Of a DNA stretch of 30,426 nt, positions 23,213 to 30,375 are shown one piece after another. The position numbers and the translations under genes were made by a program. How positions within the stretch are numbered: position 1 is the stretch's first letter; each line of letters starts with the position of its first letter. This stretch comes from CAZATK01 sp964488085. Its GTDB lineage: Bacteria > Patescibacteriota > Minisyncoccia > UBA6257 > UBA11618. Where the stretch lies: positions 1 to 30,426 of the forward strand of contig CAZATK010000005.1 of NCBI GenBank assembly GCA_964488085.1, written 5' to 3'. The notes under the pieces were generated by a model. That model searched no databases and had not been told where the DNA came from. It saw only the letters and a program-made list of their open reading frames with translations.

Positions 23213-25111
23213 TTAAGACTGCTTACTTTCGGCAACTAATCTTTTAAGAAGATCGTCAAGTTTGATGGTGGCTACGCCGATTACCTGATCAGCGCCCCCA
23301 TAATAAACAAAAAGCGTTCCGTCTTTCACAATAGCGCCGTTAGAAAAAACCACATTAGATACGAGGCCATATTTTTCGTACGCCAGTTCTGCTTCCATAA
23401 TCGTGTCTTTAGTCCTAACAATAACCTTAGTCGGGTCCTCAAGGTCAAGAAGAGCGGCTCGCAAATGATAATGATTATCGGCTTTTTTGGATATTCCATG
23501 ATAAATCAGCAACCATCCCTCGCTTGTCTCAATGGGTGGTCCGGCAATACCAATTTTTTTACTATCTTTTTCTCCTAATCGAGGACTCATTAAAATTTTT
23601 CCTTTTATCCACTTATCGCCATTAAAATTTAAATCATCAACAAAATCAATCCAAATACTTACGCCCAGACGATGAAGAATCGCATATTTGCCTTTTATTT
23701 TTTTGGGAAATAAAGCTGAATCTTTATCGTCCATATCGGGTGGAGAAATTAAAACTGGTTTTTTCCAATTCCATTGTTGATTAGCAAAATCATTATAGGA
23801 AATAGAAGTTAATGCCACTCTCGGCAAGTTTTTGCCTTCGTAAGCGGTATAAAGCATATAAATCGTATCCTCAATTCTTGTTAATCTTGGATCCTCGCAT
23901 CCGGAATTAGCATTGGGTACGGATTTTTTTTCAAAATTTTCCCGAGGAACATATATCGGTTTTGACAAGCGCTCATCAATATTAAAGCCATTTTTTGTTG
24001 AAGCATAACCAAATACCGAAGTATTATCATCAGACATAGCTCGATATACTAAATGGATTTTCTTTTCGTCATAAAAGACTCCGGTATTAAAAACAGCTTT
24101 TGATTCCCAAGAGTGTTCCCTCAAGGGCTTTATAATCGGATTCCCTGAAAATTTTTCTAATCGCAATACATGAGATTTAAAAAGAACCTTTAACAATTCG
24201 TCTATTTCTCCAACTGCCGAAGCGCAAACGGTATCTGCCGCGCCATAGTATAAATGTAATTCTTTGCCCTTAATAAAGCCCCCCGAAGGGAAAACTATGT
24301 TCGGCACCTTTCCGTATTTTTCATAATTTTCTTGAGAAATAAGAATTGGTTTTTCGGTGCGAGCAATAATTTTCATAGGATTTTTTAAATCAAGAAGCAC
24401 CGCTTCAACTCCAAAACTCGCTGGAGGAGAAAAATAATTATAAATATAGGAATAAATTAAAAGCCATCCGTATTTAGTTTTAATGGGAGGAGCGCCGACT
24501 TCAACATGGTCTTGTGATGAACGAGCTAATGGCAAGGAATGATAATCAAAAGAAGCATGCCAATCTTTCCAATAATCAGGCGACCAAACATCTTCTTCCC
24601 GATCAAAAAAAGCAACACAAACTTTAGCTGGCGGTCTATCAGTATTAACTGTTAAAATGGCGGCTATTTTACCTCCTATTTTTTCAGGAAAAAAAGCCAT
24701 AGCTTTAGCGTTAAAAGTCGTAACAAGATGTTTTTCCTCAATTTTTTTAAAATCCTTTGTAATAGCAACGCCAACTTTGATTCCATCAGCGCTAAATGGA
24801 AAAGTAGAAAGCGCCGTATAAAAAATATAATATTTGCCGTTTAATTTCGTCACCCGAGGATCTTCACAGCCAAAGGTCTCCCAATCATATTCCGGTTTTA
24901 TGAATTGCCGACGATCCTTAAAATGAACGCCGTCGTCGCTAATAGCGTAACCAATAGAAGAAGAATGCGCTGAGGAAACGGCTCTATATAATAAATGAAC
25001 TTTTTTACCATCAACAACCGGACAACCGTTAAATGTAGCTTCTGCTTCCCAAGTATTATTGCTATTAGGGACTAATAGCGGATTTTCTTCAGAGCGTCTG
25101 AACTCAAACAT
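23213..25111 (-). CDS. Tandem GH130 (two five-bladed propellers in one chain)
   Basis: 632 residues made of two GH130-like units of about 310-315 each. Unit 1 has N-P-L-L at 10-13, H-L-L-Y-R-A near 39-44, G-C-E-D-P-R at 81-86 and L-Y-Y-G-A-A-D at 287-293. Unit 2 has N-P-I-I at 324-327, H-L-V-Y-R-A near 353-358, G-C-E-D-P-R at 404-409 and V-Y-Y-G-G-A-D near its end. GH130 enzymes split beta-mannosides, mostly by phosphorolysis to mannose-1-phosphate; some subfamilies hydrolyse. Both G-C-E-D-P-R motifs are intact, so both units may act. Both W-E..A-F/T-F-N openings are also kept. Starts one base after the preceding GH130 gene (TAA-T-ATG). Whether phosphate or water attacks cannot be read with certainty. 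Confidence 0.9.
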   Translation of the reverse strand: MFEFRRSEENPLLVPNSNNTWEAEATFNGCPVVDGKKVHLLYRAVSSAHSSSIGYAISDDGVHFKDRRQFIKPEYDWETFGCEDPRVTKLNGKYYIFYTALSTFPFSADGIKVGVAITKDFKKIEEKHLVTTFNAKAMAFFPEKIGGKIAAILTVNTDRPPAKVCVAFFDREEDVWSPDYWKDWHASFDYHSLPLARSSQDHVEVGAPPIKTKYGWLLIYSYIYNYFSPPASFGVEAVLLDLKNPMKIIARTEKPILISQENYEKYGKVPNIVFPSGGFIKGKELHLYYGAADTVCASAVGEIDELLKVLFKSHVLRLEKFSGNPIIKPLREHSWESKAVFNTGVFYDEKKIHLVYRAMSDDNTSVFGYASTKNGFNIDERLSKPIYVPRENFEKKSVPNANSGCEDPRLTRIEDTIYMLYTAYEGKNLPRVALTSISYNDFANQQWNWKKPVLISPPDMDDKDSALFPKKIKGKYAILHRLGVSIWIDFVDDLNFNGDKWIKGKILMSPRLGEKDSKKIGIAGPPIETSEGWLLIYHGISKKADNHYHLRAALLDLEDPTKVIVRTKDTIMEAELAYEKYGLVSNVVFSNGAIVKDGTLFVYYGGADQVIGVATIKLDDLLKRLVAESKQS

Positions 25112-25112
25112 A

Positions 25113-26135
25113 TTATTTTTTAGTTGCCAGTTTTTTAAGAAAACTTTCCAAATCAGCCACCGCGACGCAAGTTACTTTATCAGCCCCTCCATAATAAACA
25201 AAAAGTTTGTCGTCTTTAATAATTGCCCCGCAACAATAAACTACACCGGCTTTAAACCCCTGATTTTCATAAATTTCATCCGGTTCTAAAAGTGGTTGGG
25301 CAGAACGATATAAAATTTTAGTGGGATCTTTTTTATCCAAAATCATCGCCCCTAATTTATAACGATTAGGATCACGATCGTCCATTGCGTGATATAAAAG
25401 CAACCAGCCATATTTAGTTTTAATCGGCGGAGCGGCGGCTCCCCTTATCCAATTATCCCAACCATTCTTTCTGCGAGATGATCTGCCATAATAACTCTTA
25501 ACATAGTTCTCATCATCAAATTCTTCTAAATTGTCAAAATAATCTATTAAAATTTCGGGAGAGACACTATGTAAAATAGCAAATTTGCCATTTATTTTTT
25601 CTGGAAATATTACCCAATTTTTATGTATTTCCCCGGGCGGAGAAATCAAAGTCGGTTTCTTCCAACGCCATTTTTTATCTAAAAAATCACCCAAACCAAT
25701 TGAAGTTAAGGCTATTCTTAAAGAACCCCATCCGTCAAAAGCCGTATAAAGCAAATAAACCTTGTCGTCTATTAAAGTAAGACGAGGGTCTTCGCATCCA
25801 CCATTGCCACCGCCACCGGAGCCATAATGAATCGGATTAGTGAACGCTAATTGCTTGGCATTCTTTTTATGAAAATACACAGGATAATTTAATCTCTCTT
25901 TTACATTGAAACCATCATCGCTAGAGGCATAACCAAGAACGGACTCGTCATTATTGCCGATGGCCCTATATATTAAGTGAATTTTCCCGTCTTTTAAAAT
26001 TGCTCCCGGATTAAATGCCGCCTTTGATTCCCAAGAATTTTTTGCAGTAGGTTCAATAATCGGATTTTTTTTAAATCTTTTAAGATTAAGAGGCGTTTTT
26101 TTTACTACCACTTTCTTCTTCGCTATTTTCCCCAT
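25113..26135 (-). CDS. GH130 family mannoside phosphorylase/hydrolase
   Basis: 340 residues, single GH130 unit. N-P-I-I at 24-27, S-W-E-S-K-A-A-F-N near 34-42, H-L-I-Y-R-A near 53-58, G-C-E-D-P-R at 113-118, A-P-P-I-K near 213 and V-Y-Y-G-G-A-D near its end. Just before G-C-E-D-P-R lies a Gly-rich loop (GSGGGGNGG), not seen in the tandem protein. A Lys-rich tail of about 15 residues precedes the domain; no signal peptide, so cytoplasmic. First gene of the two-gene GH130 operon, with an extended -10 but no Shine-Dalgarno. Probably a paralogue of the downstream tandem units. It would supply mannose-1-phosphate to the phosphomannomutase if it is a phosphorylase. Confidence 0.91.
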   Translation of the reverse strand: MGKIAKKKVVVKKTPLNLKRFKKNPIIEPTAKNSWESKAAFNPGAILKDGKIHLIYRAIGNNDESVLGYASSDDGFNVKERLNYPVYFHKKNAKQLAFTNPIHYGSGGGGNGGCEDPRLTLIDDKVYLLYTAFDGWGSLRIALTSIGLGDFLDKKWRWKKPTLISPPGEIHKNWVIFPEKINGKFAILHSVSPEILIDYFDNLEEFDDENYVKSYYGRSSRRKNGWDNWIRGAAAPPIKTKYGWLLLYHAMDDRDPNRYKLGAMILDKKDPTKILYRSAQPLLEPDEIYENQGFKAGVVYCCGAIIKDDKLFVYYGGADKVTCVAVADLESFLKKLATKK

Positions 26136-26144
26136 ATTTAATAA

Positions 26145-26155
26145 AATATATCACA
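26145..26155 (-). promoter_or_regulatory. Extended -10 promoter for GH130 operon
   Basis: Minus strand TGTGATATATT (TG-A-TATATT), one base different from the pilB/pilC element, 9 bases before ATG 26135, giving a leader of about 2 bases. Confidence 0.5.
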
Positions 26156-26175
26156 AAAAAATGGTCTTGTGAATC

Positions 26176-26200
26176 AAAAATCCCCCTACAATAGGGGGGA
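26176..26200 (-). terminator. Rho-independent terminator after clp gene
   Basis: On the minus strand TCCCCC (26200-26195) pairs with GGGGGA (26186-26181), followed by TTTTTG. It begins immediately after the stop codon of the ATPase gene. Classic G/C stem plus T tract. Confidence 0.88.
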
Positions 26201-27484
26201 TTAACTTGTATCTTTATCAAAAACCAATTTATTATTTTCTAGAGAAACATAGACAGTTTCTCCGTCTACTAATTGAAAAGTTACTCGTAAGCTTGCCAAT
26301 GGACGACGAAGGTAATGATCAATGTTACGTTTCAATTCTCTCGCTCCATATTCCACTTTTCTGGTTGATTTATCAATTATAAATTTTTTGACTTCGGGAA
26401 CTACAATTACCCTTGCTTTCAAATCGGAATCCGCCAAAACCTTCTCTAAATAACCAAATTCCAAATCAAATATTGCTTCTAAAGATTTACGCGACAATGG
26501 AGTAAAAACAACTAAATCATCAAAACGATTTAAAAATGCCGGATCGCCAAAAAATTTTTCTAACTCCTTAACAGCCGTTAATTTTATTTTCTCATGTAAA
26601 TCAGGGTCATCCACCGACAGCGGAGACGAGCCGGTATGAAATCCAAAACGATTTTTTTTCATCAAACCAAGTATGCTTTCCCACCCCACATTAGAAGTTG
26701 CGGTAATAATTGAATTATAAAAAAGAGTTTTTCTGCCATCTCTTAAATCCAACACGCCCTGATCTAAAATACTAAACATCATCTTATGCAGTTGTTCGCT
26801 ACCTTGCTCAACCTCATCAAAGTTAACAATGGAAAAATATTTATCGTTAGGATTATATTTAGCAAGTTTTCCTTGCAATCCACCAAGTTCTATTTCTAAT
26901 TTCTCAATGGTTTTGGCGATTTTTTTGCCGATATCGCTCTCTTTTCCCTTAACTCCTCCAAATTCAACAAGAGCGGCTTCGGCTACTTCTAATTCTTCTA
27001 TTTTAGCACGAATCTCGTCTCTAACTTTTTTGATTTTATCTCCAAAAAGAAAATGAAAATGATACTTATCAATATTCCATTGAGATAAAAGAGGATAAGG
27101 ATGTTTGCGTATTTCCTCTTTAGTATAATTATTACCATCAAGAAAACCGATATAACCTGGTGGAGCGCCATGTAGGGTAGCTAAAGTATGCTCTGAAGAA
27201 TAATCGGGGCAATTAATTTGGGTATAACCAAGACGAGATTTAAACAAATATTCCGCTAAAGCTGAAGGAATTAAACTTTTGCCCACGCCAGAAGGACCTA
27301 AAAATAATAAGTTTAGAATCGGTCTATTTTTGGGATTTATTCCAGACTCCGCTATTTCAAACGCATGCGCTATCCTTTCAAGGGCCTGATCCTGACCTAC
27401 AATTCTTTTCTTCATAAAATCCAATAATTTTTTGCTTTTAGGACTTAATCGTTCAGAATCGAGGCGAATTTTATTTTTCGCCAT
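26201..27484 (-). CDS. Single-ring Clp/HslU-class AAA+ ATPase with coiled-coil insertion
   Basis: 427 residues resembling the second ATPase ring (D2) of ClpB/ClpA. Walker A is G-P-S-G-V-G-K-S at 63-70, pore loop G-A-P-P-G-Y-I-G at 106-113, Walker B F-S-I-V-N-F-D-E at 217-224, sensor-1 T-S-N-V-G, arginine-finger segment F-L-N-R-F-D, sensor-2 G-A-R-E-L-K-R. No N domain and no D1. In ClpB D2 the R-R-R-P-Y-S segment runs straight into Walker B; here about 80 residues (roughly 134-214), rich in Glu/Lys/Leu heptads, separate them, probably a coiled coil projecting from the ring. The pore loop suggests protein threading; without a ClpP-docking tripeptide that I can identify, it may act as an unfoldase or disaggregase. 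Start has GGAGGCG upstream. Confidence 0.88.
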   Translation of the reverse strand: MAKNKIRLDSERLSPKSKKLLDFMKKRIVGQDQALERIAHAFEIAESGINPKNRPILNLLFLGPSGVGKSLIPSALAEYLFKSRLGYTQINCPDYSSEHTLATLHGAPPGYIGFLDGNNYTKEEIRKHPYPLLSQWNIDKYHFHFLFGDKIKKVRDEIRAKIEELEVAEAALVEFGGVKGKESDIGKKIAKTIEKLEIELGGLQGKLAKYNPNDKYFSIVNFDEVEQGSEQLHKMMFSILDQGVLDLRDGRKTLFYNSIITATSNVGWESILGLMKKNRFGFHTGSSPLSVDDPDLHEKIKLTAVKELEKFFGDPAFLNRFDDLVVFTPLSRKSLEAIFDLEFGYLEKVLADSDLKARVIVVPEVKKFIIDKSTRKVEYGARELKRNIDHYLRRPLASLRVTFQLVDGETVYVSLENNKLVFDKDTS

Positions 27485-27570
27485 TTATTCGCCTCCGATC
27501 TTTTTAAGTTATCAACAATCTAATTTAAGAGATAACAAATGAAGAACCTCAGGGCAAGAGCTAAATATCC

Positions 27571-27623
27571 TCCTTCGCTCTTCGAGCTACGGAAGGATTA
27601 TTTTTTCTCAGAAGAAAAAATAA
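27571..27623. repeat. Two adjacent inverted repeats (TCCTTCGCT family and A/T stem)
   Basis: 27571-27597 is a hairpin: TCCTT/AAGGA outer and GCTC/GAGC inner stems. 27598-27623 is an 11-bp TTATTTTTTCT/AGAAAAAATAA stem with loop CAGA. The first shares TCCTTCGCT and AGCTACGGAA with the inverted element at 30351-30372, so this is a dispersed repeat family. With the terminator next door they fill the 176-base gap 27485-27660; no gene seen there. Confidence 0.65.
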
Positions 27624-27650
27624 AAAAAGCCGCCTTCAAGGAGGCGGACT
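27618..27650 (-). terminator. Rho-independent terminator after phosphoesterase gene
   Basis: Minus strand CCGCCT (27647-27642), 6-base loop, AGGCGG (27635-27630), then C and seven T, then ATTTTTT. AAAG before and CTTT after can extend the stem. Starts 10 bases after the stop at 27661. Confidence 0.92.
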
Positions 27651-27660
27651 TTAAATTTAA

Positions 27661-29670
27661 CTAAGAGGTAATATTGAATCGATGTTTTAAGTCCGTCAAA
27701 ATATCTTCATTACTTAATGGCTTACTAGGAGGATCGCTGCCATAAAAAGCTACTTCAGTCATCACAATCCGACCATTCAAAGTCTTTACTCGCAAATAAC
27801 CCACTCCCTTATCAACAATCTTTAACTTATTGGCTTCAAAACCGCTCGTCCATTTAATGGTACCGACTTGCAAACATTTTCTTTGTCCAGTTAGCCTTGA
27901 CCACTCACCAACACTTTCCGCCACATGGAAATTACCACCAACCACAACAGCAGTGGAATCTTTAGCAAAACCCATCATTTCCTGAGGACGAATAGAAGTG
28001 GTCTTGGTTCTAGACATATGAGGATGGAAAATTTCAATCTTCAAACCAGAATTAGGTAATTTATAAGAGGAGGTCTCGATAATCTTAGAACGGACTAGCC
28101 CCGCAACACCAGACAACTGAACCTTACAATCATCAAGAACTTTGCGAACTCCCTTAATAACTGTTTCTCTTAATTCGCACCCAAAAGTTTCCAAGGCATG
28201 AAAGCCATAACTTACCGTCCATTGACAGTGATTGCCAGAAATATAAATAAAGGTGGGTAAAGAATCATTAACCCATCCTCTTAATATTTCATCACTCACT
28301 CGTACACGGGAAGCTATTAATGGCAAAAGATTGCCCTTAAAAACCCTTAACAAAACTTCCGCCACAAGAGATGCGGAAAACTTCTCTTGACGAGTATAAT
28401 CTAATCCACCATAAACTTCTTTTAAGATTAAATCATGCTTCAATCCTTCAATAAAATCGCCAGCGCCAACTAAAATCTTAGAACCACGAGCTAACATCAC
28501 TTTCGGCACTTCATTAACAAAGAAATCATAGTCAGTAGTAATGCATCCTGCATGCAAACAAGCAAAGGCGACCAAAGAATCTTCCCTAAAATCACCCTTA
28601 TCCTGCTTATAAACAAGATGCTCTCTTATCCATTCTGGATTAAAATCATATTTATGAGATCCTCCATCTAAAACCAAACCAGGCCAATCACCAGAAGCCT
28701 TAACAAGATTTAGTTTGTCTATGTCTTCTTGTAATTTTGAACGATTTTTAAATCCCAGCTCATGAGCCAAAAGACCAACAGTCAAACTGCCACGTCGCTT
28801 TAAAGCTTCAACGACAGCCAGTTGCCTTTTAGTAACATCCTTAGGAGCACCAATAAACTGTCTTTCATTAGCAACTACGTCATTAAAGCTATAAGTACGT
28901 TCCGTCGGTACATCTGATCCTTGGGCATACTCAACTACAATTACGCCAATCTGATTTTCCGAACCAGTACGAGTTTCATAAAATTCATGCAAAACTGGCA
29001 AGGCACAATAAGCAACCTTAGACTCGCCCTTGGGCTTTTGAATATCCGAACCAAAACAACCAACAACAGTCAAAGATGCTGACAATCTCTTGGTTTTCTT
29101 TAGATGATCTTTAATCACCCGCTCAACGGGCGTACTATAATAGTCACCACGCAACCAAGCAGTCTTGGAAGCAGTCAAAACGCAGACGTCACGACCAGCT
29201 TGCTTCGTTGGAAGAGTTGCCTCCCCTTCTCCCCAATGGATAATATCCCGCCGATGTCGTGCAAGGCGATAGGCAATAACGTTGCCCATTTCACCATCGT
29301 AAGCAGGACTAGTAACAATATAAATTTTACACCATTTTTTAGTAGGATCAGGACTCTGAATATGAGGAATATGTTCTACAAGATAATTAACACATTCGTT
29401 ATAAAAATGTCTTTCAATATCAGCACGCTTATCAGCCGCGGAAACACCGTCTTCGGCTTTACATCCCTTGAGACGCGCACGTAACTCTTCTTTTAAAACT
29501 CTCTCATTTACTAAACCACCAGCAAGCACGACAAAGTGAACGCCTTCTTCGACGAAAACTTTTGCCGCGCACTGCAACAAACCAGAACGAAAACCTTTAC
29601 TGCCATAATCAATTCTTGAAAAAAAACCGATTTTAACCCCTGCGCTTTTCGGAACTTTCTTAGCGGACAT
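27661..29670 (-). CDS. Double metallophosphoesterase-like protein with central winged-helix-like segment
   Basis: 669 residues in three parts. Part 1 (about 10-210) has the order of a calcineurin-like phosphoesterase but lost metal residues: F-S-R-I-D at 17-21 for D-x-H, L-A-G-G-L-V-N at 49-55 for the GD motif, S-P-A-Y-D at 121-125 for GNHD, G-C-F-G at 204-207 for GHxH. Part 2 (about 275-345) has K-R-Q-L-A-V-V-E-A-L-K-R-R-G and L-A-H-E-L-G-F, like a winged helix. Part 3 (about 362-600) keeps more: A-C-L-H-A-G at 370-375 (Asp replaced by Cys), G-D-F-I-E-G at 404-409, S-G-N-H at 478-481, H-P-H and G-N-F-H later. Possibly a nucleic-acid-related phosphoesterase or inactive scaffold. Start has AAGGGG upstream. 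The family call is from motif order only. Confidence 0.62.
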   Translation of the reverse strand: MSAKKVPKSAGVKIGFFSRIDYGSKGFRSGLLQCAAKVFVEEGVHFVVLAGGLVNERVLKEELRARLKGCKAEDGVSAADKRADIERHFYNECVNYLVEHIPHIQSPDPTKKWCKIYIVTSPAYDGEMGNVIAYRLARHRRDIIHWGEGEATLPTKQAGRDVCVLTASKTAWLRGDYYSTPVERVIKDHLKKTKRLSASLTVVGCFGSDIQKPKGESKVAYCALPVLHEFYETRTGSENQIGVIVVEYAQGSDVPTERTYSFNDVVANERQFIGAPKDVTKRQLAVVEALKRRGSLTVGLLAHELGFKNRSKLQEDIDKLNLVKASGDWPGLVLDGGSHKYDFNPEWIREHLVYKQDKGDFREDSLVAFACLHAGCITTDYDFFVNEVPKVMLARGSKILVGAGDFIEGLKHDLILKEVYGGLDYTRQEKFSASLVAEVLLRVFKGNLLPLIASRVRVSDEILRGWVNDSLPTFIYISGNHCQWTVSYGFHALETFGCELRETVIKGVRKVLDDCKVQLSGVAGLVRSKIIETSSYKLPNSGLKIEIFHPHMSRTKTTSIRPQEMMGFAKDSTAVVVGGNFHVAESVGEWSRLTGQRKCLQVGTIKWTSGFEANKLKIVDKGVGYLRVKTLNGRIVMTEVAFYGSDPPSKPLSNEDILTDLKHRFNITS

Positions 29671-29711
29671 TAGGTGAATCCCCTTTCAAAAATTTTCTAA
29701 GTTCTATTTAA

Positions 29712-29740
29712 AAAGTAAACTAAATTTTAAATAACATCAA
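29712..29740 (-). promoter_or_regulatory. Promoter for phosphoesterase-like gene
   Basis: Minus strand TTGATG (29740-29735), 17-base spacer, TACTTT (29717-29712). Predicted start near 29705, about 35 bases before ATG 29670. Confidence 0.35.
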
Positions 29741-29784
29741 TAAGTGGGAGTGAAGACGAGATTGGAGTATTAATAATATAGAAA

Positions 29785-29834
29785 GAAAAAGCCACGAGAA
29801 GCGTAGAGATATGAATCTCGTAGCTTTCTCGTGG
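29785..29834 (-). terminator. Strong terminator after small orphan gene
   Basis: Minus strand GCCACGAGAAAGC pairs with GCTTCTCGTGGC (one bulged base), with an inner ACGAGAT/ATCTC-type stem, followed by TTTTTCTTTC. It ends transcription of the small gene before the phosphoesterase promoter. Confidence 0.88.
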
Positions 29835-29850
29835 CGCGCCGAAGAGCAAC

Positions 29851-30153
29851 TTACTCTGTCCGGTTTTCGGTAGCCAGCTTCTCTAGTAGCGTGATTAAGG
29901 ACTCACCGGGGTCGCTCTGATAGATCTTCCTCCACTGTTCCCATCGCCGAAGCAAAGCATCGACGTTGTCCGTGGTGAAAATAGGACAAAACGTACCATT
30001 AAACCAGAACCACGCCACACCAGGTCGATTTTTGAGAGCGTCCTCGACCGCCTGTTCCACATTACAACCCGCTTCCGGTTGGTAATGCCAGAGACCCGAG
30101 AGGTCTTCTCGAAAACTTCCTTGGTCAGTTTTCTGTTCTTGACCAATAATCAT
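29851..30153 (-). CDS. Small orphan protein, Trp-rich
   Basis: 100 residues, no signal or membrane segment, not recognised. Notable are five Trp and a central G-V-A-W-F-W-F-N-G-T-F-C-P-I-F segment (about 45-59), flanked by a charged N-terminal half and two predicted C-terminal helices (D-A-L-L-R-R-W-E-Q-W and L-I-T-L-L-E-K-L). The gene is convincing: GGAAGGAG lies 8 bases before ATG 30153, there is a consensus-like promoter upstream and a strong terminator after it. Codon use is richer in G+C than the neighbours, hinting at transfer or high expression. Another overlapping frame on the same strand (29895-30146) lacks these signals. Function unknown. Confidence 0.72.
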   Translation of the reverse strand: MIIGQEQKTDQGSFREDLSGLWHYQPEAGCNVEQAVEDALKNRPGVAWFWFNGTFCPIFTTDNVDALLRRWEQWRKIYQSDPGESLITLLEKLATENRTE

Positions 30154-30198
30154 CGTTGACTCCTTCCTCGCTTGTTTTATTGAAGAACTACTTAGAAA

Positions 30199-30230
30199 GC
30201 AACACTATGCTACTTTCCAAACTGTTGCAA
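30199..30230 (-). promoter_or_regulatory. Promoter with overlapping inverted repeat, small orphan gene
   Basis: Minus strand TTGCAA (30230-30225), 17-base spacer, TAGTGT (30207-30202). GCAACA/TGTTGC (30199-30204 and 30223-30228) form an inverted repeat across the promoter, a possible operator. Predicted leader about 40 bases. Together with the hairpins at 30312-30375 this covers the non-coding stretch 30154-30371. Confidence 0.4.
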
Positions 30231-30311
30231 GTATAATATGTTCCCACTGAAAAGTCAAGCTCACTATTGGCAACTGATAGCCAAAACGAATCCTGCCTTC
30301 GTCCGCAATTA

Positions 30312-30375
30312 AAGTCGGGACTTCTTCGGCGAAGCGGAGGCGACTTGCCATTCCGTAGCTTTAGCGAAGGATGGC
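30312..30375. repeat. Nested hairpins, TCCTTCGCT-family repeat abutting tRNA-Trp
   Basis: AAGTCG (30312-30317) pairs with CGACTT (30341-30346) around an inner CTTC-TTCGGC-GAAG hairpin. GCCATTCC (30347-30354) pairs with the GAAGGATGGC side (30366-30375) with one wobble. The second hairpin includes the encoded CCA end of tRNA-Trp and shares TCCTTCGCT/AGCTACGGAA with 27571-27597. Confidence 0.65.

Noticed and set aside
29104..29484. 126-codon open frame on the plus strand
   Set aside because: Antisense to the phosphoesterase-like gene, composition is typical of a shadow frame.
29895..30146. 83-codon frame overlapping the small orphan gene on the same strand
   Set aside because: The Shine-Dalgarno and spacing favour the 100-codon frame; the alternative starts inside it in another frame.
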